A stretch of 64,000 nt of DNA from Lutjanus erythropterus (GCA_020091685.1 CM034595.1:17279189-17343188); one strand, 5' to 3'. Positions 46,201 to 58,639 are shown, counted from the first letter of the stretch. Notes: generated by a model from the sequence alone, not told the origin. Numbers and translations: made by a program.

Positions 46201-47864
46201 ATAGCCAATCACATCTGACACCTGTGCTGAGAGATGGGGTTTGTATCCATCTCTTAGGCTGCAGCAAGAAGATGTATGTAAGAGCATCAGTCAGTGTTTA
46301 GTGGAATCAACTCATCTTTTCTAATTAGCTAAATGAAATATACACATTTTATTTATTCAAGTTGATTAAACTTAAAAAAAATCAAGTATTTATTTTTAGA
46401 ACACTTGATATGTGATATATCAATTCTTTAAATTAAGTTTCTGAAGAAAAATGATCAGCATGCACTGTTTGAGAGTTAAAACTCACCTGAGATCCTTCTT
46501 TTTTATAGTTTGAAGAAAACTTGTATGATGAAATCTCGCTGTGTGTCTCTAATATGCTTTAAAGTATATCTATCAGAATGCTTATTTGTTATTTGTCTCC
46601 ACGTGATAAGCAAGAACACCACCTCGATACTCTATTCTCTGTCGGTCTTGGAGGCTGTGGTTATTCCAGTGACTGGCTGTGTTCACTAGGATGCTGCAGA
46701 GCATGGTCCTATTGCCTGCTGACAGCTATCAGTCAGCTAATTCAGCAACAAGTAACAAGCTAATGGTAAAGCTGTTCATTAGGAAAGCTCACACCACAGA
46801 AACATGTTATGAACCACTGAGCCAAGTATGAATGATTTAAACAATCATACTATAGAAAGTATACTAAAGGAAATTAGGTCTCAAAATCATGAAAAAAAAT
46901 TAGCAATTCTCTCAATTCTCTCTGCTCTGAAACACTGGGGATGTGTCCACTTCACTGTCTCGGTGTCAAACACCACTACGGCGTGAAAGATGGATGCTCC
47001 GTCTGGCAATCAATGAGGAATCAACATGTTTTTCTCAGTTTGCAACAGGACATATATTTTCTTTTTTCATTGTCAGTTTGTTGGAACTGAAGTGAGCTGG
47101 GTTCATTTGGACTGAGAGAACTGCTGAAGGTACATTCATAAATGACCATTGGGGAGGACGAGGAGTGTGTGTGTGTGTGTGTGTGTGTGTGGCGGGGGTG
47201 TTTTTGAATCGGTCTGTGGGACTTACACTGTTAGGAGACTGTTTCTGACATGTATAATGTGTTAAGAAAAACTCTGAATTCCTTTTACACAGACTTTAAA
47301 TAACCAAGAGTTGAAGCTGAGTGGCCAGAGGACATCAGAGGGAAAACCAGAAAATATTTTCTCCATAAAATATGATCCAGTTTCACCCAAAACAGTGAAT
47401 TAAGTTATTAAGTTGTGCTTTTGTACAGTGATGCCTGTTCCCCAGAACCAATGGAGTGACAGGATATACTTTTCCATGCTCCGCTGCATCATAAATGACA
47501 AAGCATTTCATTGGAGGGAAATTTTGTCACATCCTGAAGTGCAGGGTAAGTCATCATCAGTTTTTAATCAATTTCGAGGAAAAGACATGTTTTGAAATAG
47601 CATTAAAAACACCCAAGAACATCTTAAAAATAACTTTTTTTGTCACTGTTTGGCCATATATTGGTGTATAGGTGACATAGTGTAATACATATGTGACAGA
47701 ACTACTTTAACATTGCTTTTGACTTCATGGGAATTTAAAGATAAGTCATGGTTGCTTTTTTTCACAATAATGAAAACACTGATGAAGGTTAGTATTGATG
47801 TCAGTCATTATTCGCTTTTGAAAAACTGCATAATTAAAATGATTTAATTGTGTTCAGGATAACG
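46201..47864. other. Intergenic stretch between adamts16 and the 48-kb promoter block
   Basis: AT-rich, with a GT microsatellite at 47165-47191 and a MITE-like TTGATTAAACTTAAAAAA patch near 46362. Nothing coding was recognised. Confidence 0.6.
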
Positions 47865-47869
47865 TGGAG

Positions 47870-48080
47870 TGCGTCATTTATATGGCACGCCCCTTATTGA
47901 TAAAAGACTTCCGCGTCGGATGCACCGGTGTGTCCTCCCTCTGAGCTCCTCCAGAGGCCTCCTCTCTCCTCTCTCCTCGTCTCCTCCAGGTGCATTTACG
48001 TAATTGGAAAATCCGTCATCATGGCGGAGTGGAAACGACTTCCGGGTCGACGAAGGAGAGAGGAGACGAGGAGGCAAAAT
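47870..48080 (+). promoter_or_regulatory. CpG-containing promoter-like block, divergent from adamts16
   Basis: CpG density rises sharply here (CCGCGTCGG, CACCGG, TTACGTAA, CCGTCATC, CTTCCGGGTCGACG). Motifs seen: an ETS-type ACTTCCGGG (48039-48047), a YY1-like ATCATGGCGG (~48018), a TTACGTAA palindrome (47996-48003) and a possible TATA (TTTATATGG, ~47878). A 13-base exact inverted repeat (TCCTCGTCTCCTC, near 47974, against its complement near 48060) could form a stem in the leader. Confidence 0.45.
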
Positions 48081-49089
48081 TAAACGTAATGAAAAGCAGC
48101 CAATGTGTCGGCACCGGCCCCCGGTGTCGGCATAAATGGAGTTTGCGTCTTTCACAGATTGGGTGTAAACTAAGCAACGTGCTGATGGAAATTGCCGATT
48201 TACTTACTGTGCCTTTTTCGAGGAGACCATTTGGACAGAAAAAAGAAATAATTTTAGGAGGACAACACCTAAACTGGATGGGCTTACCAAGGCTGGCAAT
48301 GGCTTTGTGCGGCACTTCACCCAGCGGCACAAGCTAGTTAATTTGCTGGCCTTTTTTTATACCGTGAAACAGTCCTGGTTTTAGTCGCTTCAACCGGCAG
48401 CTGTCAGGGCCTCCAAGCGAGGACCCGAAGCTTTGACTTCTGTTTTTTCTGTTTGCTTTCATCCACAGTTTTTGACTTTGCTGGTGTGCTCTAAAGAATA
48501 CTACAGAACAAGAGTTTGGGCCAGAATTGCAGATTTTTGCCAGAGTCTTGACGGTGAACGGGGGAAATTTGATGACATATATGAGAAGACAGCGGAGGCC
48601 TTCGGACAGCCAAGCGCAGCCGGAGGCGGACCAGGCCTGCGCGCACTACAGAGGCCTGCACACCGATGCAATGTAATCGACAGCACCCTCAGGATAATCA
48701 GGCATCGATGTGAAGGAGATCACAAGCGACTGCTGTTTGTTGCATTGCTGGATGCACAACTGTTTTTACAGCTCCGGCACACAGTTTGACCTGGCCAGAC
48801 TCAAAGTGATGTACAGTATGACACACTTTCAGGGGAAGAGCTCAAGTGACCAACTGACTTTTCTGAGGAGCACCGGGCTTGCAGACTTGTCATAACCATC
48901 AGTTTAGCAATCTTTCTCTGCACTCAAACGCATAAAAACGTATTCCGGACAACACGTCTCTCTGCACTGGCATCTATATCCGTCGATAAGGAGCTGCACA
49001 TTCATCTGACGCAGAAGGCGCAACTGCATGAGGTCATTGAACGTTTCATCAGAAAGGATCGCAGGACAGATCTCACTTACAAGTGACGG
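47910..49089 (+). ncRNA. Putative first exon of a divergent transcript (no protein recognised)
   Basis: From the promoter-like block to an excellent donor (ACGG then GTGAGT at 49090). The sequence is GC-richer than its surroundings. All reading frames are short: an ATGGCGGAGTGG start gives only 20 codons, and open frames at 48433-48789 and 48710-48895 resemble no family I know and lack conserved-looking composition. It may be a long 5' UTR of a gene beyond the window or a lncRNA; a ZNF- or transposase-like fragment cannot be excluded. The start coordinate is a guess. Confidence 0.35.
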
Positions 49090-49875
49090 GTGAGTGTTGC
49101 CCTTTACTCTGTTTAAGAGAGATAAAAGTTATTGCGGTGTTTTAGTCTATAACGCTACAGCATTGTTTTGTATCTAATTGGTATTGCTGGAGTTTGGGCA
49201 GTAGATGGTGATGCTGTGTTTCAGTGCTGATGACGTCTGATGCCACTTAATATATACTAAGCTTATTAAGGGAACTCACTCTCATCAATACCTAGTTTAA
49301 TATTCTGGTTGGAATAGCTGTGATGAAATATTTGGCATATAGGCCTAACTTACATGTTTTATTTTTGTTTTTGAACTGAAGGCGGTGCACTGATAATATT
49401 GTGGCTTTACTCTGGTAAAAGTGAACACAACATTAACCATGGAAGCTTGTTTGTGTGTCATGTGGTTTGCACTATGGTTGCTGAGTGACATAAATGATCC
49501 GATGGTGATGCTGAAGAGTACAGCTGAATTAATATCAAGTTAATTTGGCTAGAAAAGTGATTTTGAGTAATTTTCAAATTCAGTCAACTACAGTATAATA
49601 TTAACAGTGTAATGAACTAATAGCATCTCCTCCTTACATGCATTGTCATGTTTGTTTCATATCAGGTCATTTTTAAATGATGGTGCATGTTTAAATCTAA
49701 TGTACAGGAAGAAAAATGTTTATTTGAATGCAGTTGATTCTGTAACCCAAACGTGAGTTGAAGATTGCACCCTGAAGCAGGTAATCAGTAATTTGTGATG
49801 GATTACAGTCTGAAATTTAAACTCTGACCCTGTTTAATCCGCTCGTCATTCTCCCATCTCTCCCGTATTCCGCAG

Positions 49876-50124
49876 CTGCACTGATAGGCAGCTTGCCAAC
49901 ATTTCTAAACTCCCCACAATCATTCATGGAAGTGCTCAACAGTGTGGGAGCCAAAGAATCGGGAGTGCTTGTTTCATATTCTGGAGCATTTCATCCTCCC
50001 CAAAAGAAAACCAGATGAGTTTTCTGCTGTGCTGCAGGAGACATAAATGTGTGACGGTTTACGGTGTGCTCTCTCTGGCACCAAGTCAGAATATCAGGGT
50101 GAAAGGAATCAGAGGTGATTATAA
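49876..50124 (+). ncRNA. Candidate second exon of the divergent transcript
   Basis: A strong pyrimidine tract and CGCAG acceptor end at 49875, and a TATAA|GTAAGA donor follows at 50125. One frame is open through the whole segment (about 82 codons, beginning CTDRQLANISK) but starts without ATG and matches nothing I recognise, so coding status is open. Confidence 0.3.
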
Positions 50125-52010
50125 GTAAGATGATCTATGAAGTTCCACCCTTTGTACGCTACAGCCTCTGATCCACAGGTGTCAGTCTGCAATTAATATT
50201 TTTATAGGTTTCCTATATTTCTGCAAAGCTGAAATTGCAGTTTTATGTCTTTATCTTAACTTAAATGGTTTTAAATGTAAGCATCTTGTTATTTTAACAA
50301 ATTAACAGCAATCATATTTAGGTAAATACATACATACATATATCCATACAACATAGTATGTCCCTGATTATGATGTGTCATTTATGACATTTTAATGATG
50401 TTACTGCAACAATACAGTTACACTGCTGCTACGTTGATGAAACATTACAATGTAACAGATATTGTCCTTGGAAGTTAGCACAGCTTAACAGTTATCCTAC
50501 AGTAAAGAGAGTTTATTTAAGATTCTGGGAAGTTTGGATGCTTGTGTAGTAGACATTTCCTATATAAAGTTGGGATACAAACTTTAAATGTGGGACTGTT
50601 CATCTGCAATTACTTTTACCCCCCTAATTACTATAGTTACAAGTCAAGATAGGATCTGCAAGTTAGAAAGTTCTGTGATGTGGCCCCAGGTGTCCAGTCC
50701 AGCCATTTAGCTTGAGATATGACAACAAAACCCCAGTATCATATGTCAGTGTTTCAGATAGAGTGATGAGAGAAGACCTTTATGATAAATTACGCCTACC
50801 TGAAGAGAGGCTACACTAAATGTGGAGCTAGACAAATTGTCCTGAGGGTTTGTGGGAGGCATTTAATGGATCTGTCAAGTTAGATTACTGATAGTGTAAA
50901 ACATGAAAGATTTATTTGTTTTGAAAGGCAAGAGCAAGAGAATAATTGAGACTGCGGTATCAAAACCAAATGACCAACTTTCCCTTAAGTGCAAATCCTT
51001 ACAGATAAGTCCGCAAAAGCAGATATAAGAACATTTTCAACCTGAGAGTAATATGCTCTAAGCCTATAAAACTGATACATATACAAAACTTACTTCCAGA
51101 TTTCTGTCTAAGTTTGCCAATCCTGGATTTAATCAGTGATAAAATGCCATCATGAAGACAATTCCTACCATATGTTTGGAGGCTCAGGAAATCTTTACAG
51201 TGTCAGCTGCTGCTGAAGTTTTATCGCCCCTCCTCCTCCTACATGAGCATATACACACACACACACACTTCTTACTTGCACACATGTGCGCACACACTGC
51301 AATGCAATACTCACTCTGGACCTACGTATGTGACTCTTAACATGTGAATGAAAACATACTGCTTGCATATTTCTGCATGAGTCAAATCTTTATGTTTGAT
51401 CACCAAATGCAAATGCACACAGCTGATTGGAGAGTTTCCGAAGCTTTGAACTTTGAAACAGTCTGACAGTATTGAGTTGTCAGACTGTGAAGCAGTCTGA
51501 CAGGTACAGCAGATTGAGAAATAAAGAGAGGACGTGGTATTGTTTGAAGATGTTGAGCATAAAAGAAACCCCCTGTAGTCCGAGCTGAGCTGGCTGCTGT
51601 GAGTGAATTGACCTCTGAACTCCTGAGCTCCTGTATGCCTCTCAGTCTGCCTGCCTGTCTGACTGCTTGTTTGTCCGCCTGCCTGTCTCTCTTTTAGCTC
51701 CCCTATTTGTCAGACTGCCTGTCTTCAACATCATCTGGAGCTGTGCAAACACAAAGAGCTGAAACATAAAGGGAGCTCATTCCTTCTAATGTATTTCCAC
51801 ACATACTGAACCATTTAATCTCACACATAAAGTGCTTCAGTTTATATTAGACAAGCTGCAAATATTCATACTATTTTACCGTTCTTTTTCTGTTTACTGG
51901 TCTGAAATAAGGAGTAAATTCACTAAAACAACTATCTTTTCTCACAGATATCTGCAACAATTTAAATCCTTCAGGATTCTGACTGCATTTGTAAGAAGAA
52001 AGGGATGTTA
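50125..52010. other. Intergenic or intronic DNA, nothing recognised
   Basis: Unique AT-rich sequence with a short CA tract (~51251-51270) and CTGCCTGTCTGNCTG units (~51645-51725). No coding exon or clear mobile element. Confidence 0.5.
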
Positions 52011-52014
52011 AAGG

Positions 52015-52165
52015 TAAAGTTCAACATTTTGGGAGATATGCTTATTTGTTTTCTTGCTGAGAATTAGATGAGAAGATTGATATGTGTGATACACTAAGTA
52101 TGAAGGTTAGTTAGCTAGCAGCTGGGTAACTTAGCTTTGCATAAAGACTGAAAACGGGGAAACAG
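52015..52165 (+). repeat. Teleost interspersed repeat, family B
   Basis: TTTTGGGAGATATGCTTATT, GAATTAGATGAGAAGATTGA, CAGCTGGGTAACTTAGC and CATAAAGACTGAAAACGGGG in order; the best preserved of the copies in this window. Confidence 0.7.
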
Positions 52166-52169
52166 CCAC

Positions 52170-53048
52170 CCTGGCTCTGATGAAGCGAAAGACGATAATT
52201 CCCAGAGTCTCCACTGGTTGCCTGGCAACTTGTCCCGACCCCCCTCCCGTACAATGGCAAATTGCCATTTACACTCAAGTTTTCCATGGATTGAACAAAA
52301 TATAGTGTGTTCATTAATGACATTTAAGACCAGTTCAAACCAAAGATTTGCGATAAGACAACTTAAAACTTGTAGCTTCTGTCAGTGCACTGGTCTGCAA
52401 AGATCTGAAAACCCGACAGTTTAAACCAGTGCAACTAGCTGAGACGGCGTTATCATCTCCATCACAGTGATTCTTTATCTCCGTTCTTACTGGTGGCTTC
52501 TCAGGCTTATTTTTGTAGCTTTATATAATTTGTAGCATTCAGAAATATAAGTTAGCACAATGATAGTGAGTTACTACAGTTGCATTTCTTGTATTAAATG
52601 GCGAAAACATAAAAGGTGTGTGTAGGGAGTGTGGTTGAGAGAGAGAGAGAGAGACAGTGAATATACAGGGTACAGTGATCAAGTAGAGAGTGAATTAAAT
52701 GAGGGAGCGCTGGTAGTGAGAAATCCAGTGAATCTGAGAAATACAATTTTACTTCCTATATATATATATGTATATGTGTATTTTTTTTTTTTTTTTTTAC
52801 AAAACTACCTCAGGCCGCCACACAACCGTGCAGCTAATCTCCACAATGCCTGATTCTGTCAGAATGTGGCCTGAAGCCTTGTGTCATACGGATGTGGCTG
52901 GTCCACAGTCACACTGATGAGGGGATCCTCTCTTTCCTCCATCCAAAACTCTGCCTTGACTGACTGTTTTGACCAGCTGGCTTTACTATGAGCTGACTGG
53001 CTGTTGAAACAGGTGATGTGCATTATATTCTAACCAGCCACTGGTGAC
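52170..53048. other. Intergenic DNA with simple repeats
   Basis: Possible fragment of a CCAAAGATTTGCGATAAGACA-type repeat (~52325-52440), a GA run (~52638-52654), a TA run (~52758-52770) and an 18-base T run (52781-52798). No gene seen. Confidence 0.5.
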
Positions 53049-54059
53049 TTAAACTGATAGTTCATCCAAAAATGAAAAATCCACTCAATATCTTCTCACC
53101 CCTGTGCTGATGTGAGGATGAGTGAAGATCTCCGGTTCACAAAACACTCTTGGACTTTCAGCGGGAAACAGCATTGCAGCCAAATCCAGTACAATTGAAG
53201 TGAATGGTGACCAATTTTAAAATGTAAAAAAAGAGCACAAAACACCCACAAAATGTCTCCATACTGCTCGTGTGGTGTAATCCAAGTGTATGTAAGCCGC
53301 AACATTAAAATTTGACCAAAAAAGACGCTATTTACACCATGTTTTTAGCCTGAATGTCAACCGTAGCCTCTCAGAGCGGAGCCGCGTGCACACGTCTGAA
53401 GCGCAAGATGGGCCTTTCTCAATCTGGAAAGGATTTTGTACACTATTGCTCTCACTCTGTAGTCTGCGGCTGCACGTGGGTCTGTTTGAGCTGCAGCTGC
53501 CTTGTCCATCTGTCTGAGTTTGTCGTCAGTATATTCCGGCTCAAACAAATATGGCTGAGTAAAGAAATGATGTTCCTCTTCTATGTCGAAGTCCTCTGAC
53601 ATTTTCTTCTTTGTTGAAACTTTGTGAAGTCAGCTGTGCGCATAACAAGTCACTATTTCTGAGCAGATCTCTCTCTGTTGTCTGAGTTGCTTCCAGGTAG
53701 CATGTAAACACAGATGTGAAGGTATCATGAAATCTTGTATATCTCGTGTCGCGCAGCTTGGGTGAGAGCCTGTGTACCTGCAGTCTGAGAGGCTACAGTT
53801 GAAATTTAGGCTAAGAACATGGTGTAAATGGTGTCTTTTTGGGTCAAATTTTAATGTTGCGGCTTACAGACACTAGGATTACACTACACCAGCAGTATGG
53901 AGACATTCACTTTAATTGTACTGGATTTGGCTGCAATGCTGTTTTCCGCTGAAACTCAGGAAGTGTTTTGTGAACTGGAGATCGTCACCCATCCTCACAT
54001 CAGCACAGGGGTGAGTAGATATTGAGTGATTTTCATTTTTGGGTGAACTATGGCTTTAA
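53049..54059. mobile_element. 1-kb foldback DNA transposon with long inverted ends
   Basis: The left arm 53049-53378 and right arm 53783-54059 are inverted copies of each other, with about 60 bp missing from the right one. Outer ends: AAACTGATAGTTCATCCAAA and (reverse complement) AAAGCCATAGTTCACCCAAA, a terminus widespread in fish. TTAA occurs at both borders (53049-53052, 54056-54059). The unique centre, read on the minus strand, carries an 81-codon ORF described separately. Confidence 0.85.
53357..53602 (-). pseudogene. Fossil ORF inside the foldback transposon (P2X7-C-terminal-like family N-terminus)
   Basis: 81 codons from ATG: MSEDFDIEEEHHF, then TQPYLFEPEYTDDKLRQMDK and an Ala-rich stretch. 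The PYLFEPEYT...LRQ block is what I recall from the N-terminus of transposon-linked fish proteins annotated as 'P2X purinoceptor 7-like', which go on to a WCxCGxC...MPT cysteine domain. That domain is absent: the ORF runs into the inverted arm and stops. Assignment from memory; a leftover of the autonomous parent element rather than a host gene. Confidence 0.45.
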
Positions 54060-57000
54060 CAAGCTGAGTCACAGACGACGACATCAGCTGTGACAGGCAC
54101 ACATCGCTGAAATTTTTCCCTGCAACGTTCTAAAATGGTTTCGTCCTGTTGTGGATCTTTGATCAGAACTGGGCTTAAGAGGCGGTGTTGGGACAAGTTA
54201 GCTGTTTCCCTCTGATTCTGATCTTTATGCTTAGGCCGCTGGTGGTAGCGTCATAGTAATCATTATGAGAGTAGTATCAATATTCTCATCTAACTTTTTC
54301 AGCACGAAAGCAAATAATGTATTTCCAAAAATGTCAAACTTTTCCTTCAAGTCTCACAATGTGGGTCTTAAAGTTTCTTTCTGCTTTAGTCTCTCCAGGT
54401 AGTTTTCACTCCATGGTCTGATTTAATTAGCTGTCTAAATCTGCCATCAAAGCAACATGTGTGTGAGTGTGGATGAGAGTGCTTGTGGTGAGCATATGTG
54501 CATTTGTGTGCATTCTCTCTTATGTGATTTATGTTCATGCGTGTCTTTGTGCATTAGTGTGACTGTGAACCTGTACATGCATGTATGTGTGTGTGTTTTG
54601 GTACTCGTGTGTGTGTGTGTGTGTGTGTGAATAGTAAGCTGACAGCAGCTGTAAAATTCCTCTCTGAGCATCACAGAGGGGAGGCTGATGGGAGCTGACA
54701 GGGAGCAAGAGTGAAGGGAGGTGGGAGAGGAAGATGAAGGTGAGTGTGGAGCAGGGGGAGATGGTGGTTGCCAGCTAGTTTGATGATTGAAGGTTTAGTC
54801 GGGCTTTGCACAAATTCTGTACCGCTGTCGAAGAATACTGATGCCTTTACTGTTATTGTCTTGACCTTATCGAGTGTAACACGTACACCTTGGATGTATC
54901 AGCTCCGAGTGAAACAACTGTTTCCCCTAAATATTTGCAGATGGTGCTGAAGTCTGGCTTTCAGCCACTGCTGGACCCATTCCCAGTTATCCATTTATCT
55001 ATCTTACGTTATATTTTAGAGACTAATATTTATTTTATTTCATTTTAATTTACTACTAATGTAAACTTAGAATGTACCATATTGTACAGAGCACCTTCAA
55101 CAACATGGTGCAAGTTAAATATAAATAAACAACAATGTATTTGCGACATGATTTGGGGATAAGACTTTAGGATTATTGAAGTTATACTGGCTGTATTTGT
55201 TTGAGTTGGACAAGAGAATATGAAATAATGTTTTCACAATTTTTTACATGATATTAGTGGAGCAGATATATTTTCACATGTACAAAATAAGAGGCAGTGT
55301 CCAAGCAAAGCAAGGAGCTACATATGGTTTGTCTTTAGCAGTGTGACTGCAGCCGAACTGGTTAAGAGGTGTGTGAGCTTTAATGCAAAGTCAGATGTGT
55401 GAAGGAACAAAGGACAGTTTCTCTCTTCAGAATCAGAATCAAATCAGGATCAGCCTTGCTGGCTTGGCTAAGTGTGTGTACTCATACAAGGAAGTTTACA
55501 GTTCCAGAAAAACATTTCAGGAGGCTAAAAAGCTGAAGAAGAAGAAGTAAAAATAAGCATAACTATAATTAGGTGAAAATACAGATGTGTATAAAATATA
55601 AAGGGCAACAATGGACAACAGCATATAAAATATATATATAAGTCAAACTGTTTATTGTAACAGATTACTTCATACATAAAGCAGGTGATATGTACAATTT
55701 ATGTATGCATCCATGTCTATATACAGTATATACAGCGTAATTAGATTTATATTTGGTGATGATGATGTACAGTTTGTATATACAGTGGATGTTTTTTTGT
55801 TTAAGTGTTAACAAGGTTATTGCATAGGTAATTTGTTTTCTGACACTATATCACTGATTTAACTTTTCGTCAGTCATGGTGGGTGGACAGAAACTGATTT
55901 TAAGAACATCATGTCAGATCTTAGGAAAAGAAAAACAATTGATTTAACAACTAACAGCCCTTGTGACTAGTCATTGTGTGAGTGTGATGGCAGCCTCTGA
56001 CTTTTTCTCTCATAAAGGCCTGTATTGTATTTGTGTTTTTGAATAATAATATTAATAATAATAATGATTGAATAATAAAGTTTTGTATTTTACTCATAAA
56101 ACATGCCAAAGGTAATGACGACAGCTGCCAACAGTTGCTTGGTGAGTGTTTAGAGAACTAATACTGTTTGGAAACTGAGTCTTTAAGATAAAGAAGTAAG
56201 AAAAAAAAAAGAAAGAAACCATTCTTGTGTCTGGTTGTTTTTGCGTACAGTGCTCTGTAGTGCCTACCAGAGGGGAAAGGCTGAAACAGGTTGTGTCTAG
56301 GATGTAATGTTTCTTTACTCTTCAAATACTTTTTGAGCTAAATTTGTGAGTCTGTAAATGGTGATGACAGTTTTACTTAGTTCATTCATATTATCTTTCA
56401 AAGACATATGTGTGTGAACAAAAAAAGGCTACAACAGTCTGCCTCTGTTTAGAAAATAAGATGATTTAAAAGGAGAAATAAGACCCCAATGTTCAGAAAT
56501 GAGTACCACAGTCCAAATAGTGAATTGGAGCCATAGATGGTATATTAAATAGCTTGAATCCCTATTTAATTTACAATGTATAGTCCAAGTGAGTTGGATT
56601 AACCTGCCCCCTCCTCCCCAGACTTCCCTGCAGCAGGCAAACTGGCACCGTTAGAGGTGCGTCAGGCAGCAGTACCCAGCCAGTAGACTCACCTGTGCTT
56701 ACACCTAATAAATGTGAAATGAACAAACAAAAACAGAACAAAATTTAAAAGGAGAACATGCTGGCTGTCACGTTGGAGAAGTCAGCTTAGCATGTTTCCT
56801 TAATGTCTGATGACATATTGTGGTCATTTTATGATTAATTCCAGTAAATATATTACATTGTGCTTCTCCTTTAAGTGTTCTGAAACAATATCTCTGTGGA
56901 TGTGTTACCCTGAACCACTTATAAATTAGGCCAGTTCTATTTCTGGTTTACAACAGCAATCAGTAAAATCATGGAGTCTGGGCAGTTTCAGTTGTTTGGC

Positions 57001-58510
57001 ACAAAATAGCAGATTGTTGCCTCTGTTGCACTCCAGTGGAAAGTTGCACTTGGAATATGTTACTGTACTGCTTCAGCCCTCCCTTCCACTGAACTAGATC
57101 GTGTATTGGACATGGCTGAGCGACCCGAGCATTAGTCTTCATAATAACCACTGATTAGTGAAGTTATTGTGCTGCTGATGTCAGTGCTCTGCATCAGCTG
57201 GCCCGAGAAGTGTTGCAGTGTGGGAGGTCTTGTTTCTGACCCCGTTTGATCATGTGAGCAGTGATAGTTCACGTCGGGGCACGATACTGGATGAAGCTGA
57301 CATATTCCTGATTAATCTGATTTATAGAGGCAATCATTATGTTGATCTATTGCTGTCCAAGTTGTAGTTTAGGCTATTAATCCAATCAGTTTCGGCAACA
57401 AGTGTCCTATCAAAACACTGGTTATGCTTTGAGTGCATGAAGTTCTTTAATTACGACACTAGCAGAGTTAATGGTTTAGGTCACAGATTCCTCTTTGTAA
57501 GTAATTAAGATAATTATGTTGCATTACATTTTTATTTTAGGAAACAAACTGCAACTTACACACAGGTTCTGTGTTTGCACTATATTCTTTTTACAACAAG
57601 CTCACTTACATCAAAGTTAAAGAGGCAATATTAGCTACTTGCTGACACAATACCTCTCTCTGGGTTTGAGAGGTGAAAATGAAGGGCTGAAGAATTGCGC
57701 TAATTATTGGTAGTCAGCTGTATGTGATCGCTGGGGCAGAAAGAGCATCTCTGGAGGGGTGAAACCTAAAAACAAAGTGGCTAGTCTTATGACACTCTGC
57801 AGGGGTGAGAGCCTGCTAAAGTTCACCACCTCTGTATTGTGTAAGCAGCCTTGTTATAATAACTGCCTTCGTCTTGGCTGGGAGAAAGACTGTAAAACTT
57901 TTATCAGAGAAAACTGTTTGAAAGAATTTTTGAATCATACTTGGATAGCCTGTAACAAAAACCCTACATTCAGCATTTTTCCATGAGTAATAAATGTGTA
58001 AATTGTGCAGTAAATGTATCTCAATCATTTGCATTTCGAGCCTTCATCTCCAGGAACTTTGCTTGAATCAAGTCTGAGATAAATGTGATGCCAGTTTCCA
58101 GGGCAGTGCCAGTCTGAACTTCTGTACTGTACAGTAGCTCTATTTTACACTGCCAGACCAATTGGAAAGTGTTTCTCTCTCAAACATTTACCTGTCTGCA
58201 AACTAGTGGAGAGGTTTCACCCTGTGGGTAGCCGATGTCTGGCCAAGAGTGTCTGACCCACACAACCCACCAGTGTCCATAATGTGGTGTGGAACTGGAC
58301 CTGCTGGCAAGACGATGAGGAAAAGAACAACAGTCCTCATTTAGCTGGAGACTATGTGTGAATGTTCATACTGCAAAATTCTTGCTGAGTCTAATAAATT
58401 CACAAAGTCAATGGACCAGTTCCTATATTGTAGATAATGCAATGCAATGTGTTGAAAGGGGCATGGATGGATACTGAATGGGCCCATGTGGCCCCTAGGC
58501 TTCATCTGCA
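54060..58510. other. Intergenic DNA, mostly unique
   Basis: A GT microsatellite at 54607-54629, short TATA-type runs (~55628-55740) and unique AT-rich DNA. The block 56930-57480 has no simple repeats or known repeat motifs and many ATTA/TAAT cores. No coding exon is convincing. Confidence 0.5.
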
Positions 58511-58514
58511 AAAT

Positions 58515-58630
58515 GATCACCGACACAAAACTACAGAGAGATGCATAACAAGTAAAAGAGAAGCAAAAAGGTGTAAAATGACTACAAGGAGATGTAAAGT
58601 GTCTACAGAAGGAGAAAAAATAACCACAGG
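58515..58630 (-). repeat. Degenerate ACAAAATGACTACAAAGAGA-type tandem units
   Basis: Units such as CACAAAACTACAGAGAG, GTGTAAAATGACTACAAGGAG and ATGTAAAGTGTCTACAGAAGG repeat about every 20 bases. The same family in the other orientation lies at 1815-2010. Confidence 0.6.
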
Positions 58631-58639
58631 ATGATGTTG

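Noticed and set aside
45835-46287. 150-codon minus-strand ORF overlapping the adamts16 leader
   Set aside because: Low-complexity composition, no similarity, and it lies in the leader/promoter in a frame not continuous with exon 1.
48019-48330. 103-codon minus-strand ORF in the 48-kb CpG block
   Set aside because: No recognisable family, overlaps plus-strand open frames of similar length; likely chance in GC-rich DNA.
54660-54740. Plus-strand segment ending in AAG|GTGAGT resembling a first exon
   Set aside because: Purine-rich low-complexity context and no promoter-like sequence upstream; a lone donor match is weak evidence.
56629-56668. Small plus-strand exon-like segment between CCCCAG and GTGCGT
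   Set aside because: Only about 40 bp, no similarity and no neighbouring exons to join.
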